From contig OY821521.1 of the NCBI GenBank assembly GCA_963682025.1, positions 191,952,575-192,016,574 of the forward strand: 64,000 bases of DNA, given 5' to 3'. The stretch is from Cordilura impudica. Taxonomy: Eukaryota > Arthropoda > Insecta > Diptera > Scathophagidae. Numbering within the stretch: the first letter of the stretch is position 1; the number at the start of each line of letters is the position of its first letter. Below are positions 36,904 to 51,400 of this stretch, one piece after another. A program made the translations under genes and the position numbers. The notes under the pieces are model-generated. The model was not told the DNA's origin and ran no database searches. It was given only the letters and a program-made list of their open reading frames with translations.

Positions 36904-39471
36904 TTAAATTAGCTAACACAGCTAAGTATAAATGAAAATGAAACAAAAATAAACTCTAAAAATACAAAGAATCTACAGTTTATAACACGTGAAATTTTTG
37001 AAGAAAAACAATTTGTTAATTTACAGTGATGCCACCATTTCACGTGTCGTGAAGTTTTTTAAGAAAAACAATTTGTTAATTAACAGTAGCGCATAAATAG
37101 CGGCGCTACTAGCAGCGAATCGCTTATAATACCATTCATTGTATTTCTAGCGCCCGAGGAGGATAACACACGGTTTTGAGTTTGTGCTAGAAATTTCTAA
37201 TGTGTTTTAGGCGACAGCGGCGAGACGCTTGCTACAACGCTAGAACAGCGATAGCGCAGTGTTGTATTTTTACATTTGGAAAACGTTAACAGTTGTATAT
37301 TTTTAGTATTTAAAAATAGTATTTAAAAAATGTGTACGCTAAATTTCCCTATATTCTTGGTAGCCATATTTTCATATTTCTTAGCCCATCCTCAATTTGT
37401 AATGAAACCCCCATGGGCTGCCAAGTGTAGGGATTTATCCCCATTTTTGTAGGTATTTTTTTTCCTCAAAAATTTTACATGTAGGGAAAAAGGTAAAGAT
37501 TTACTGTTGTCGAATTGTAGGAATTTTTTCAATTGCAGATTTTTTTTAACAACTTAAAATTACATACTTTTCAATTTTAAACATTAAATTAAATTATAAA
37601 TAACATTAACATATTATATAGTAAAATAATTAATTTTATTAAATGATTGATGGTCTTTCAATGATGATAATTGGATTGCTGGAACAGGTCAGATGCAGAT
37701 GCATAAAAAAAATTAAATTTGCATTATAAGATCTCATTTGCAAGCTGGTTTAATTGTATAAATATTAAGTGAACATCTATCTAGTCATATCAAGAAGATG
37801 AATTATACAAAATTGTATAAATAATTTCTTTTATAATATCTGCTAGTTTTTTTATGTTGTTTTTATGTTATTCTTATGATATTGTTACGTTACTTTTTAT
37901 TATATTTTTTTTTTTTTATTAATTTTTATGTTATTTTTGCATTATTTTTAAATGGACCTGAATTTATGCGCCTAAATTTAAAAAAAAAAAATTCTTAAAC
38001 ATTTTATTTCCAATCTATTTTTACAACATTTAGTAATTTAATAATAATAAAAAACACTTAACATACGTTATTAAACTCCAGCAAGCTTAATAAATTATCT
38101 TGAAAAATTTTTTTTGTTTATATAAATATTTACATATTGTTAAAAAGATATATGTATTTACATTATTTACATTTATATAAAGTAAAGTTTATTTCCTGTA
38201 CGGAAGATCTAACATATGAAGCCTTTTCAGTCTTCTAACCTCTTCCGTTTCATCTAATAAATATATTGCTAAATCATTACATTGGTTGCTAAGTCGATGT
38301 ATATATCGAGAGCTAAGTCTGTTTATTTCATCTTTTATGTAAGGTATTTAAAGGTCTTGATGAATTTGCTAATTGTTACAAAGCATTAACTATACACCTT
38401 AGAGTTTTATACTGATATCGCAGTAATATTTCTATATTTGAATTACTTGTTGTTCCCCATAATTGGGTCCCATATGTCCACTTGGGTTTTAGAATACACA
38501 TATAATTTAATTTTGTTTTCCAGACTGAGTTCAGACTTTCGGCATAACAACCAGTATAACTTTTTAGATTTAATATTAAGATGTTCTCTATTCGCTTTAA
38601 TGTGATCTTTCCACGGAAGTCGCCGGTCAAGATGCATTCCCAAATATTTTACAATGTTTTGTTTTGGTATATTAGAACCGTTTATATATAATGGTGGACA
38701 TTCATCTTTTCGTAACGTAAATGTGATATGACTTGATTTTTCTGTATTGAGGCTTATATTCCATTGTGTTAACCATTGTTATAGTTTATTTCCTTTGTAC
38801 CCAATAAAATACTTCCAGTGGATTGATGCTATTATAACAGTGTCATCCACATAAGTGGCTATTGTTACATTATCAGTTACTGGCAATCTGAAGTATATAT
38901 GAAAATGTACAAATTAAAAATAAAAAAAATTATTTTTTAGAAAAATTGAAAAAAATAGTGTAGCTAAAAATGTAGGGAGAAAAAAGGGATTTTTTTTTCA
39001 TAAGCTTAGGGAATTTTGGAAAAATATCCTGGCATCACTGATTGAATGGTATATGCGGCTCGCTTGCGACGCTATTAGGAATTTTGTTATACAGAGTTGT
39101 AATTTATCACCAGAAAACAGAGTTGGTATCACAAGCTAACACATTGATATTTATTATATTTCATATTTTGCTCATAATTTTATAAATTGTTTCTTAAAAA
39201 ACAGTAAGAAACTTAATAAGAACTTTTTTGAACTCTACATAAATTCCTTAATAAGCAATTGCTCAAGAATTTGTGTTGAAAAACTAAAAGAAATTAGCAA
39301 AAATTTCTTGTGAAAAATTTTGTGATACTCTCGCAATTTGTGCATAATAGAAAAGGTTATAGAAGGAAAAAGAAAAAAGACTAATTAAGATTAAGGAAAA
39401 AAAATATATATCCAATAATGCTGGGGTTTTTGTAAAAAAAACTTGATTATTTTTATATTTGTTTACAAAAA
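36904..39471. other. Region between divergent DDX27 and giant gene
   Basis: Should contain both promoters, though no core element was identified with confidence. It holds a 60-bp-period duplication (AAGAAAAACAATTTGTTAAT at 37001-37020 and 37061-37080), a GC-richer stretch at 37085-37260, and a LINE fragment. Pieces like GTAGGGA..AAAAAGG flank the LINE (37440-37500 and 38970-39000) and may belong to an older repeat. Confidence 0.5.
38100..38910 (-). pseudogene. Jockey-like LINE reverse transcriptase fragment
   Basis: Minus-strand pieces in at least two frames show the end of a non-LTR reverse transcriptase: TYVDDT (the catalytic YxDD) near 38860, KYLGMHLDRRLPWKDHIKA near 38650-38590, then WTYGTQLWGT near 38470. 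A conserved tail RRLKRLHMLDLPYR ends near 38195. This order matches the Jockey clade. It is 5'-truncated and has frameshifts and stops. Confidence 0.85.
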
Positions 39472-42400
39472 ATGGAAGAAATTGAATATTTGGAAGAGTA
39501 TGAAGATTTAGTGTTACCGGGTAATATTTCTTTTGTGTATTTTCTTTTTTTTTTTTGTTCGCATTTGTGCGTTGTAATGTACAGTTAGTAATTTTGTGAC
39601 TCCCTTTTCAAGCTTTAAATTCTGCGGCAGCCGCAGCGGCTTCGTCGGCAAGTCAAAATCCAGTGAATACAAACTTTACAAAATCTACTGCAAATGACGA
39701 TGATGATGGTTCTTCATCATCTTTAGATCAGGATATATTTAATTGTTTATTTGATGACAATTCAGATGATGAAATTGATTCTGAAAAAAGTAAAAGTGGT
39801 AAGTGCATTAAATAGTGGTTTTAGAATGCGTGAACATGAGTGTGTGTGTGTGTGTTTTGTGCGTGAGTTTGGTTTGTGTTAGTAACAAAGATATATCCAT
39901 ATAATGTTCAGGGACTACTCTAATTGTCAAAAGTGTTAATGCTATTTATTCTTCTTTTGCTTAGATTCAATAAAAGATAGGTAGGCTTCACCAGCAATTC
40001 TACCTAACAAATTCTGGTCTTTTAGTCGATAACTAGTTTAAATCCTGAAAGTTGTATATTTAATAAGAGGTCTAATGAATTTAATTGAAAATTTTTTTGG
40101 TTTGTTTTTTTTTTTCATGTCGTAAATTCTCAAAAATCTTCTAAAAATATTAATATATGTATATTATTTAGCTTAATCGATATTTTATTTAAATCTTAGA
40201 AGATATCCCATCAATAATTCAAAAAGGTGATTCGCGTACCTCAGTGGATTCCTTGGATTTGCTTGTGAATGATTTAGGTATGAAATTATTTCAAATTTCT
40301 TTTATAACAATCAATTAAACCAATGACACATATTTCAATTTCAAATAGACGAACAAGTGGCCAAAGAAATTGCTTTAGCCAAGGTTCAACAAGAACAAAA
40401 AAATAAAATTAATACAACTTTAAAAGCAGCAGGTCAAAGTATGAATTTATAAAAACTTTTGTTAAACACTTCATATTCAAAAATTCTATACTTTTGTTTT
40501 TGCAATAGTAACATCTTCAACACCTAAGCCTAAAACGTTTATGCCCAAAAACAGTGGCACAACAATACAAATAAATAGAGCAACAGCAACAACAACAACA
40601 AAAACAACTACAATATCAACACCAACAACATCAACTCCAACATCATTAATTAATCAAAAATTTATAGCTACTGTCCGACCAACAGTACAAACTCAACAGA
40701 AATATTCTACAAATATAATAAAATCAACAAGTTTTACGGAAACAGCAGCATCATCATCAACATCTGCTAAACCAACCACTTCCAGATCTGTACAGTTGCC
40801 AGTGTTAGCACGTAAACCCTTGTCTTCGGCATTATCAAGCAGCTCTGCAGCCACAACTGTGGTTGGTCAAAAACAAACACCAAATCAGCCTACAGTTGTT
40901 AAACAAGTTATAAAACGACCAGCTACTATTGTTAAACCGGAGAAAATTATAACAAAAGATCCAGCTGAAGATCCTTTAAGTAAGTCTTTTTTTTTTAATT
41001 TTGTGTTAAAAGTTCAACTCATTACACTTTGACCTCCAAGTGGTAGAGATTATAAATTAATTTTGTGCTCATCCCTTCATCAGCCCATGTTTACCCGAAA
41101 ACCATGTACGCCAACTGCAAATCAATACATTTGTCTTAAATTTTGTTCATACGGTTGCCATTGCTTAGCTATGATATTGTCTTAAATTGTCCTAAGATAT
41201 AATATATTTATATATCTTTAACAAATTATTCTTTAATCACCAGCCCACATATAAACAGTACACGATCACTTTTAGTCATGGTCTACATAAAAAAGAGTAT
41301 TCCGATATTCACATAAATCTGTCTAAAGACACAAATTTTACACACTTTCTACTCAAGTTTAGTTTAGTCGTGGTCTACATAAAAAAGAGTATTCCGATAT
41401 TCACATAAATCTGTCTAAAGACACAAATTTTACACTCTTTTTACTCAAGTTTAGTTTTAATTTTTTTTAAAGCCACTTTTTAAGAAAGGATTTTTTTGAA
41501 CAAAAGGTACTTTTTTACAAAAGGTATTTTTTTACCCATAGGTACTTTTTGTTTAACAGAAGGTTTATACACGAAGGTAGTTTTTTTTTAAACAAATGTA
41601 GTTTTTAAGAGAATATTCTTTAAGAAAAGGTATTTTTTTTATAAGAAAATGTCTTTTATGAAGTAGTAGTTTTTTAAGAAAAAAAAATTTACTTTAAGTA
41701 CTTTTTAACACGTTGACTGCCATCATATAAAACAAAAATATATTAGTAAAGTGCCAATATATAATAATAGGTGTAAATTAATATTTTTGTAATAAATATT
41801 TATTTGTGAAAAGCGTTTTTTGTGTATGAGTGTTATTTTTACCGTTATTATGTGTGATAGCCGGCGGTACACGTGGCACACAGATAATACAGTTTTATTC
41901 AGGTGCCATGTGTACCGCCGGGAGTCACACTTTTATTTATATTTGATATAAAATAAAATGGATGTAAATTGTTTTTATGGGAAGCGTCGAAGAACTGATG
42001 ACAGTGAAAGCGACGAAAATGATTTCGAACCATCAGATTCAGATGAATATATTCCTGTCAGCGATTACACATCGAGCGATGCTGCCGAAGATGAAGATCC
42101 AGATGATCCTAATGCTCTTTTTGAAAATGCGGAAACCTCTAGTGAAGAGGAGGAAGATATTGTCCCAAGAAATGTCTGGAGATCGGTTAGTGGATGCTCG
42201 CTAAAAACATTTGTATTCACTGACTCCGCTGCTTCACCAGAAATAACCGATATGAACTCCAATTCAATAAAGCCAGAAGATATTTTTAAAGTTATGATTA
42301 CGGAAGAAGTTGACGAGCTAATAGTGAAGCAAACAAACTTGAATGCCAGTAAAAAAATTGAAGCAACTCGTGTAACTCGCAATTCTCGCATGAAGAAATG

Positions 42401-45400
42401 GGAAGTTACGAATCTTTCCGAAATAAAACAGTTTCTGGGACTTGTAATTTATATGGAAATTGTAAAGCTTGTAAAATTGTAAAATTCCGTTCTCCCAAAA
42501 ATTATGCCAAGGAACAGATTTCAGTTATTGCTGAAATTCATTCATTTTTCTGATGAAACCGGAGGAAATAAGCGCTTGCATAAAGTTAGTCAATTACTCT
42601 AAATAATGGAACGGAATTTTACTGCAGCCAGAAAACCTGCTGAAATGTTGGTGGTGGATGAAAGTATGATTCCGTGGCGTGGAAGACTTCAATTCCGGCA
42701 ATATAATCCGGGAAAATCACATAAGTATGGAGTCAAATTATACAAACTTTGTGACCCATTTGGTTATACTTATACTAGTTCCATATATTGTGGTAAAACA
42801 GATGATGCTTCAAGCAGAGGACAACCAACGCCTGGTGTTTCTCATAGTACGCAAATCGTTTTGGATCTTGCTGAGCCTTATCTTGATAAGGGAAGATCAA
42901 TGGTCACGGATAACTTTTATACATCTACTTCTTTAGCGAATGCATTGCTGGCTCGCAAAATGCATATATTTGGAACCCTAAGAAAGAACAGACTTGGAAA
43001 CCCTAAAGAAGTTACTGGAGCAAAACTAAAGAAAGGTAATATTATCGGCCGTGAGTGTTCAGGTATTATAGTAATGAAATGGAGAGATAAGAGAGAAGTA
43101 CTCATGCTAAGTACCAGACATGATTTGAATGTAGTTTCCACTGGAAAAAAGAATAAAGACAATGAGGACATCAAGAAGCTTCAAATGGTTATTGACTATA
43201 ATTCAGCAAAACATGGTATCAATTTTTCAGACCAAATGGCTAGTTATTTCTCTCCTTTACGTAAAACTATTCGATGGTACCGCAAGATGGCTTTCGAGTT
43301 CCTTTTGAACACAGCCATAGTAAATAGTTTGATAATATATAAACAATACAAGCCCAATACAAAAATAGGTGATTTTAGAAAAAGTATATGCGAGTATCTA
43401 TGTGAAGCACAGATCAAGCATCAGGATCCTCCAGCTCTAAAACTCATTCTTTACAAATTTATAATGTTAGAGATAACAGAAATAGGATTCTCAGAAAACG
43501 GTGTAGCAGATGTTATAGTAAAATAAAGCAGACAGACGGCCGAAAAGAAGCAGTAAAAAACCAAAAAAGTGACAACATTTTGCAATGGTTGTGTTGATAA
43601 TCCAGCTCTTTGCCTGGACTGTTTCAACCGAGCTCATTAGTTTCTCTTTATTTATTGAATTTGAAGTTCCTTTTTTTTATTATATGTAAGCCAAAAGTGA
43701 AATTATATTTTATTTTCTCATTTTATTTATTGAATTTTAAATTACTGAAGTTGTTACGTTGTAATAAAATTATAATTTTATGTTCCTTTCTAATCCATCT
43801 AAAATAAAAGATACAGTGAAAATTATTAAAATTAAAAAAAAATGGCCTTTTCAAGGTGCCATAGCATAATATTTATTCGCTTTAGTGTGCTGCCACAGAA
43901 AATATATTTCATTGAATTCACAGGTGCCTGTGCACCACCGGCGGTACACATGGCACCCTAATCAAAGTTAAGTGTGTACCGCCGGCGGTGCACATGGCAG
44001 TCAACGTGTTAAGAAAAGCACCTTTTAAAATAAAGGTATATAAAATAAAATGTGTTTAAAAAAGGAGCTTGTCGTAAATAAAAATAAGAAAACTACTTTT
44101 AAAAAAAGGATATTTTTTAAGAAAGGGTATTTTTTTTTAAAGAAAATGTACTTAATGAAAAAAATCACTTTTTCAAGAAAAAGTATTTTTTTAAGTAAAG
44201 GAATTTTTGGAAAAAATTTACTTTTTCAAGAAAAAGTATTTTTTTTAAAGAAAATTTACTTTTTTAAGAATATGTACTTTTTTAAGAAACTGAAAATTCG
44301 CTTTTTTAAGAAAAGGTACTTTTTTTAAGAAACGTATTTTTTAAGAAAAGATGATTTTTAAGAAAATGGACTTTTTTTTGAAGAATATGTACTTTTTTAA
44401 GAAAATAATAATAGCTGATGGCCCCGGCAGCTAATGCTAGTATCTTTATATATTAGTCTTATATTCATATAAGTTTAATGTCATGTAATTAACAAGAAAT
44501 AGTATTTTTTTGTAAAAAGGAACTTTTCAAGAAAAAGTATGTTTTGGAAAGGTACTTTTTCAAGAGAAAAGGGTTTTTTAAGAAATAGTAATTTTTAGGA
44601 AAAAGGTACTTTTCAAGAAAAAGTATTTGTTCAAGAAAACGTACTTTTTTTAAGAAATGTACTTTTTTTAAGAAAAGGTACTTTAAGAATATTTACTTTT
44701 TTAAGAAAAGGTGTTTTTGAAAAAATGTATTTTTTTGAGAAAAGGTAGGTATTTTTTGGAAAAATTTACCTTTTTAGGAAAAAGTATTTTTTAATAAAAG
44801 GTAATTTTTTAAGAAAATGTGCTTTAAGAAAAGGTATTTTTTGGAAAAAAAATTTACTGTTTTCAAGAAAAAGTATTTTCTAAAGGTATTTTTTGGAAAA
44901 TATAGTCTTTCAGTTTTCAAGTATATTTTAAGAAAAGGTAAATTTTTAAGTAACTTTTTTTTTAAGAAAAGGTACTTTTTTAATGAAAATTAATGTTACT
45001 TTTTCAAGAAAAAGTATTATTTAAGAAAATGTACTTTTTAAGAAAAGGTATTTGTTTGAAAAGTGGTATTTTTTCAAGAAAAATAATTTTTTGAAAAAAT
45101 TTACCTTTTCAAGAAAATGTATTTTTTGAAAAAAGGCACTTCTTCAAGAAAAAGTTTTTTTTAAAAGGCACTTTTTCAAGAAAAAGTGAAATTTAAGTAA
45201 AGGTACTCCTTTAAGAAAAGATGTCCTTTTAAGAAAATGTTCTTTTTTAAGAAAATGTACTTTTTTAGGAAAAAGTCTTTCATTTTGAAATTAATATACT
45301 TTTACAAGAAAAAGTATTTTTAATTTTAAAGTACTTTTTGAAAAAATTTTACTATTTTAAGAAAATGTACTTATTTAAGAAGAGATACTATTTTTTAAAA

Positions 45401-48400
45401 GTACTTTTTTAAGAAAATTACTTTTTTACGAAAAGGTACTCTTTTAAGCAAACGTACTTGATTTAGAAAATGTACTTTTTTAGGAAAAGGTACTTTTTTA
45501 AGAAAAGGTACTTTTTTAAGAAACGGTACTTTAAGAAAATTTACTTTTTTATGAAAAGGTGTTTTTGAAAAAATGTACTTTTTTGAGAAAAGGTATTTTT
45601 TGAAAAAATTTACCTCTTCAGGAAAAAGTATTTTTTAAGAAAAGGTAATTTTTTAAGAAAATGTGCTTTAAGAAAAGGTATTTTTTGGAAAAAAAAAATT
45701 TACTTTTTTCAAGAAAAAGTAGTTTCTAAGAGAAGGTAGATACTTTTATAAAGGTATTTTTTGAAAAATATAGTCTTTCAAGTATATTTTGAGAAAAGGT
45801 ACATTTTTAAGTAACTTTTTTTTTTGAAGAAAAGGTACTTTTTTAATAAAGTAAATTTTCTTAAAAAATTACCTTTTCTTTAGAAGTACATTTTCTTAAA
45901 AAAGTAAATTTTTCTTAAAAAGGCAAATTTTCTTAAAACGTATATTTACTTAAAAAAGTAAATTTTCTTAAAAAAAGTACTTAAAAAGTAAAAATACTTT
46001 TCCTAGAAAAAATACCTTTAAAAAAAAATTCTAAAAAAGAACATTTTCTTAAAAAGTAAATTTTCACATGAAAGTAGCTGTTCTTAAAAAGTATCTTTTC
46101 TTAAAAAAGTACATTTTCTTAAAAAAGTACCTTTTCTTAAAAAAGTACCTTTTCTTAAAAAAGTACCTTTTCCTAAAAAAGTACCTTTTCTAAATCAAGT
46201 ACGTTTGCTTAAAAGAGTACCTTTTCGTAAAAAAGTAATTTTCTTAAAAAAGTACTTTTAAAAAATAGTATCTCTTCTTAAATAAGTACATTTTCTTAAA
46301 ATAGTAAAATTTTTTCAAAAAGTACTTTAAAATTAAAAATACTTTTTCTTGTAAAAGTATATTAATTTCAAAATGAAAGACTTTTTCCTAAAAAAGTACA
46401 TTTTCTTAAAAAATAACATTTTCTTAAAAGGACGTTTTTTCTTAAAGGAGTGCCTTTACTTAAATTTCACTTTTTCTTGAAAAAGTGCCTTTAAAAAAAA
46501 CTTTTTCTTGAAAAAGTGCCTTTAAAAAATACATTTTCTTGAAAAAGTAAATTTTTTCAAAAAATTCTTTTTCTTGAAAAAATACCATTTTTCAAAAAAA
46601 AAATACCTTTTCTTAAAAAGTACCTTTTCTTAAATAATACTTTTTCCTGAAAAAGTAAATTTTTTTTCAAAACATTAATTTTCATTAAGAAAATATATTT
46701 TTTTTAAGATACGGTAGGGAAACCTTCAGTGATGACAATATATATACTTAGATGCTACATTATATTCATATGTCGTTGTAAAAACCTTTTTTAGATATTT
46801 TAATTCAAGCCCTAATATTATACGTGGCGTAACGTAATATTTGAAATTATATAATTTGAATCTTTTTGTTTTTTTGGGTCGGCCCAATAAACAAAAAGCA
46901 AGCAAAATATACAAAAATATTCATTTATAAGAAAATATGCAACAGCAAACCGCTGTTATATTATTGCAAATACTTTATTTTGGGCTAACATGCATTTGCA
47001 TGAAAATCGCAGCCTTGTTGATGACTTTTCATCACATCAAATCTTTGATCTCAAGGCATAACAGCGTATGTCTATTTTTGTTTTTATAAGGTGAAAATTT
47101 TAAAGGTTTGAAAAAATTGTGAAACGTGATATTATTTCATTTGTAATGTAGTGTCAGATAAAGTTGTGCTATCACATTTGTCTAATATCTTATGAACATA
47201 ACCAAAAAATTATTTATCATCAGAATTTTATACAATACTAGAGTAACTCTGCCCGCGTTGCTGGACAATACAATAATATACGTTTAAGTCTTTGTATTAA
47301 AAATTAAATCTTCTAGAAAGAATTGAGATTTTCGTGAAAAAGAAGTGCAAAGCATAAATTTTTTAAAGTGAGAACTTCAAAAAAAGGAAAAATTTTTCAC
47401 ATATTATAGGGAAAATTAAACCATCACAAAAGAGTGCGTAACATGCATATGCGTCGATATTTTCAATGCTTTTTTAAACCATCGTTTGATTGGTCCCGAG
47501 TTATAAAATGACGAACATGGGACAACTTATTATTTTATATATAGATATAATTGGAAAATGATATTGAGTATGTGGTTATGCCTTGAGACCAAGAAATATG
47601 TCAATTCAATAAATGACAATTTATTTTAAATTTGGTTAGAGCTATGACCCTTATCTGAAAGGGTAGGACGATTATAATTTTTTATATGTATTTATTATTT
47701 CATTTATTTTGACCTTACATTTTTTATCTAGATTTAGACGACATTTCTGAAGCGGGTTCTGATAATTATTCCTTTTCTGATATTTCCGGCGAAACTTATA
47801 ATACAATCAGTAATTATGATGATGATGATGATGACGATGAATATGATGATGAAGATAATTATCTCAACGACAGTGAAGAGCAATTGAATGAGGAAGACGA
47901 CGACTTTAGTAGTAATTCAGAAATTATAGAAATATCTATTGGTTCCAGTGGCTCACATTCAAATTTGGGTAAGTACATATATCACAAAATTATTAAATAA
48001 ACTAAGATTAAGATACACATTACAATTGTTATTCTTAAAAAAAAAAAAAAAATAAGAAATAAAAAGCAAAAACAAACAAAATCTTAAAGAGAAAACACAA
48101 AATTTTTGTAACAATTGTAATGTATTTCGGGTGTGATCGGTTTTAAATCGATCATTTTTTTTTTGTTTTTTTTGTTTCGTAAATATAAAACACGTTTGAC
48201 TTGTAAACAAACATCACATATACACATATTTAGAAGTTTTACGCGCCTCCACACCATCGCCAATAATGTCTCGAGATAAACCCAGCAGTTCTTCCGGTTT
48301 TGATAAATGGAAATATCAATCGACAAAACTTTTTGCAAATCATGATATTGTAAGAGGTCTGCTAACAAGAGGTGAAAAACCCAAATTGTTAGATCTGATC

Positions 48401-51400
48401 AAAAAATACGATGTACACAGAGATTCATCCGACGAGGATAACGATTTTATCGACATTACAAATTCCCGGCAAAATCTAACAGGACATTTACGCCATAAAA
48501 AATCTACAACAAAAACACATGTAAATACAAAACAACCGAACAAAGAGTCATCAACATTTAAAAATCCTACACCCTCAAACAAGGGTAAGTCTGAAATAGG
48601 TGTTTATGCTTGAAATTTTCAATTGTTATTAATCTTATATTTTTGTTGTTGTTGTTTATTTAACTCCATTAGATAAATGTAAGATTAAAACTGCTAGTCG
48701 AGACATTAAATCTCCCGGAACTGCATCGAATGATTCATATTTATCGGCGGTAGAAGAACTGCTGGAAGAATCTTATGCGGAGGCCATGAAAAAAATCAAA
48801 GAAGGTGGCGGCACGTCGTTGAACAATCAAGAGGCGGCGGATGCGGAAATCGAAGTAGGTGTTGAGGTAGAAGAAGAAGTCACCGTAGAAGGAGAAAAGA
48901 AGAATAAACAAACTGGAATTGTTATAGAATATGAAGAAAATTTAGTAGAGAATAATGAACAGGAATTAAAAGAGAAGAACTCTGAAGAGCTTGAAAAGCA
49001 TACAGCAGAAATTAAAGAAAATTCAAATGAAATAAATAAACCACAAGAAAATCAAGACAATAAAACAGAAATAAATAAACCAACAGAAAATCAAGAAAAT
49101 AAAACTGATATAAATAAACCAGAAGAAATTAACGTAAATGAAGAGATGGTAGAAAATGTAATTGAAACAAATAAACCCGAAGAAATTGAAGAAAGTTCAG
49201 AAATTAAAGAAAAAGAAAATGAAATAAATAACGCAACAGAAATCAAAGAAAATGAAAATGAATTTAGGAATACTGATACGGCTACAGGTGCGGAAGAACA
49301 AATACCTATGGAAAAAAATGTAACAAAAGAAACTGAGGCCACAGAGAAAACTATAGACAGTTCATTAGAACAAATTCATAATGATCCAGATAGTGAAACT
49401 ATAGAAACCACTAGAACAGGTGCTGAAATCAAAAATACTACACAACTTCATGAAAATTTAAAAACCACAATTAATGCATCACCAATACAGCGAAAGAAGA
49501 AGAGATTTAGAAATTTAATATCACCAGAACCAGAACCGTTACAAAACGACAATGTTTTAGCTGCAACAATAAATGAAGAAACAAAGGATGATGTAGAAGA
49601 TTTTAAGGGCTTCGATGATGAGCCAACTAAATCTTTAGCAAAGGAAAATGTCATTGAAGGAAAAGAAATAGAAGATACAAAAACAAACACCAATGAAAAG
49701 GAAAAATCTTTAGATAAAGAAACAGCCACAATGACATCCTCCAGCAGCAGTTCATTTAAAAATCCCTCCTCCAGCAGCAATAAAACTTCTGTGGATAAAC
49801 ATAAAGATAACAAAGATAAAAGTTCTAAAGATAGTTCCACCAGTGATGCGAAGGATAAAATTGCCAGAGATATCAAAGTTAAAGGTTCTAAAGATATCGA
49901 TAAAAAAGAGAAAGAGAAAACTTCTGCTCGTGAATCTTTCAAGGATAAATCGTCTCGAGAGAGTTCCAAAGATCGTTCAAATCGTTCGTTAAGCGAAAGC
50001 AAAACTACGCATGATAAACATTCGTCTCATAGTAAACATACTAAAGGCTCAACGGAATCTTTGTCGAAACATCATTCTCATCATAAAGACCATAGAAAAT
50101 CGATTGACTCTAAAGAATCATCCAAGTCCAGGGACTCAAGCAAATCAAGAGATACTAAAGATATTACAAAGAAGAAAACAGAAACAAAAGATAATCCAAA
50201 ACAAGAAAGTAAAACTACTGAAGAAGCTAAAGAGAAAACTGATAAAATGGACAATAAAAAAGTTGAGTTAAATACAACAACAAAACTTAACAAATCAACG
50301 AATGACCTTAAACTAATTGCAAATAAAGAGATAACAAAGAAATCAACAGAAGAAAATAAAGATAAAACAAAGGAGGATGCTGCAATAAAAGATAAAAAAG
50401 ACTCTGGCAATAAACCGACTTTAACTGCAAATCAGTCAAAACAAATGAAAGATTTAAAAGAATCCAAAGAAAAAAAAGATTCCCGTGATTTATCTAAAGA
50501 ACGCAAAGAAGTTAGTAAACCCAAAGATATAGCTAATGCTAATATATCTCGTGAGGCTTCCAAAACTAATGTTAAAGATGTTAAAGATTCAAAAGGAGCC
50601 TTAAATGTTACCCTTGATTCTTCGAAAGATCATAAAGACAGTAAAAACCAAACTAAAGATTTGGCAAATATAAAGAAAATTCAAACTGCTCCAGCTGTTA
50701 AAAAACTCATTTCTAAATCTACATCAGATTTGACAAATCAAAAGAAAATGCAAACTGTTGGAACAACTCCAACAAATAAAAAAATCGTATCTAAAGATAC
50801 GACTAACAAATCATTAACATCAGATGTGACAAATCAAAAGAAAATAGAAACTGCTCCAACAACTAAAAAATCAGATTCTAATGCAGAGACTAACAAACCA
50901 CCAACAATAGATTTGACAATTGAAAAGAAAATACAATCTGTTCCAACAACTCCAACTAAAAAAATCGTTTCTAAAGAGACGACTAACAAACCTTTAACAT
51001 CAGATTCGACAAATCAAAAGAAAATACAAACTGTTCCAACAACTCTAAGTAAAAAAATCGTTTCTAAAGAGACGACTAACAAACAATTAACATCAGATTT
51101 GACAACTCAAAAGAAAATACAAACAGCTCCAACAACTAAAAAAACCGATTCTAAAACAGAGACTAACAAACCATCAACATCAGATTTGGCAAATCAAAAG
51201 AAAACACAAACTGCTCCAACAACACCAACAACTAAAAAAATCGATTCTAATAAAGAAACGACTAACAAACCAACAACATCAGAGATGATAAATCAAAAGA
51301 AAACACAAACTGCTTCAACAACTCCAACAACTACAAAGATCGATTCTAATAAAGAGATCAATAAACCATCAACATCAGTGTTGGCAAATCAAAAGCAAAT

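Larger units (their letters stand above)
41460..46715. repeat. GTACTTTTTTAAGAAAA satellite, hit by piggyBac
   Basis: Degenerate short-period repeat (about 17-20 bp; GTACTTTTTTAAGAAAAG). Up to about 45835 it runs in one orientation, and from there to 46715 in the other. An internal block of about 300 bp at 44665-44965 recurs at about 45520-45825. The piggyBac element at 41709-44008 splits the array near its left end. No coding value, although weak Lys/Phe frames appear. Confidence 0.9.

Noticed and set aside
44050..44328. 92-codon Lys/Phe frame in the satellite
   Set aside because: Translation of the TTTTTTAAGAAAA repeat.
49448..50002. Minus-strand open frame of 184 codons
   Set aside because: Mirror of Ser/Lys-rich coding on the plus strand; no signals of its own.
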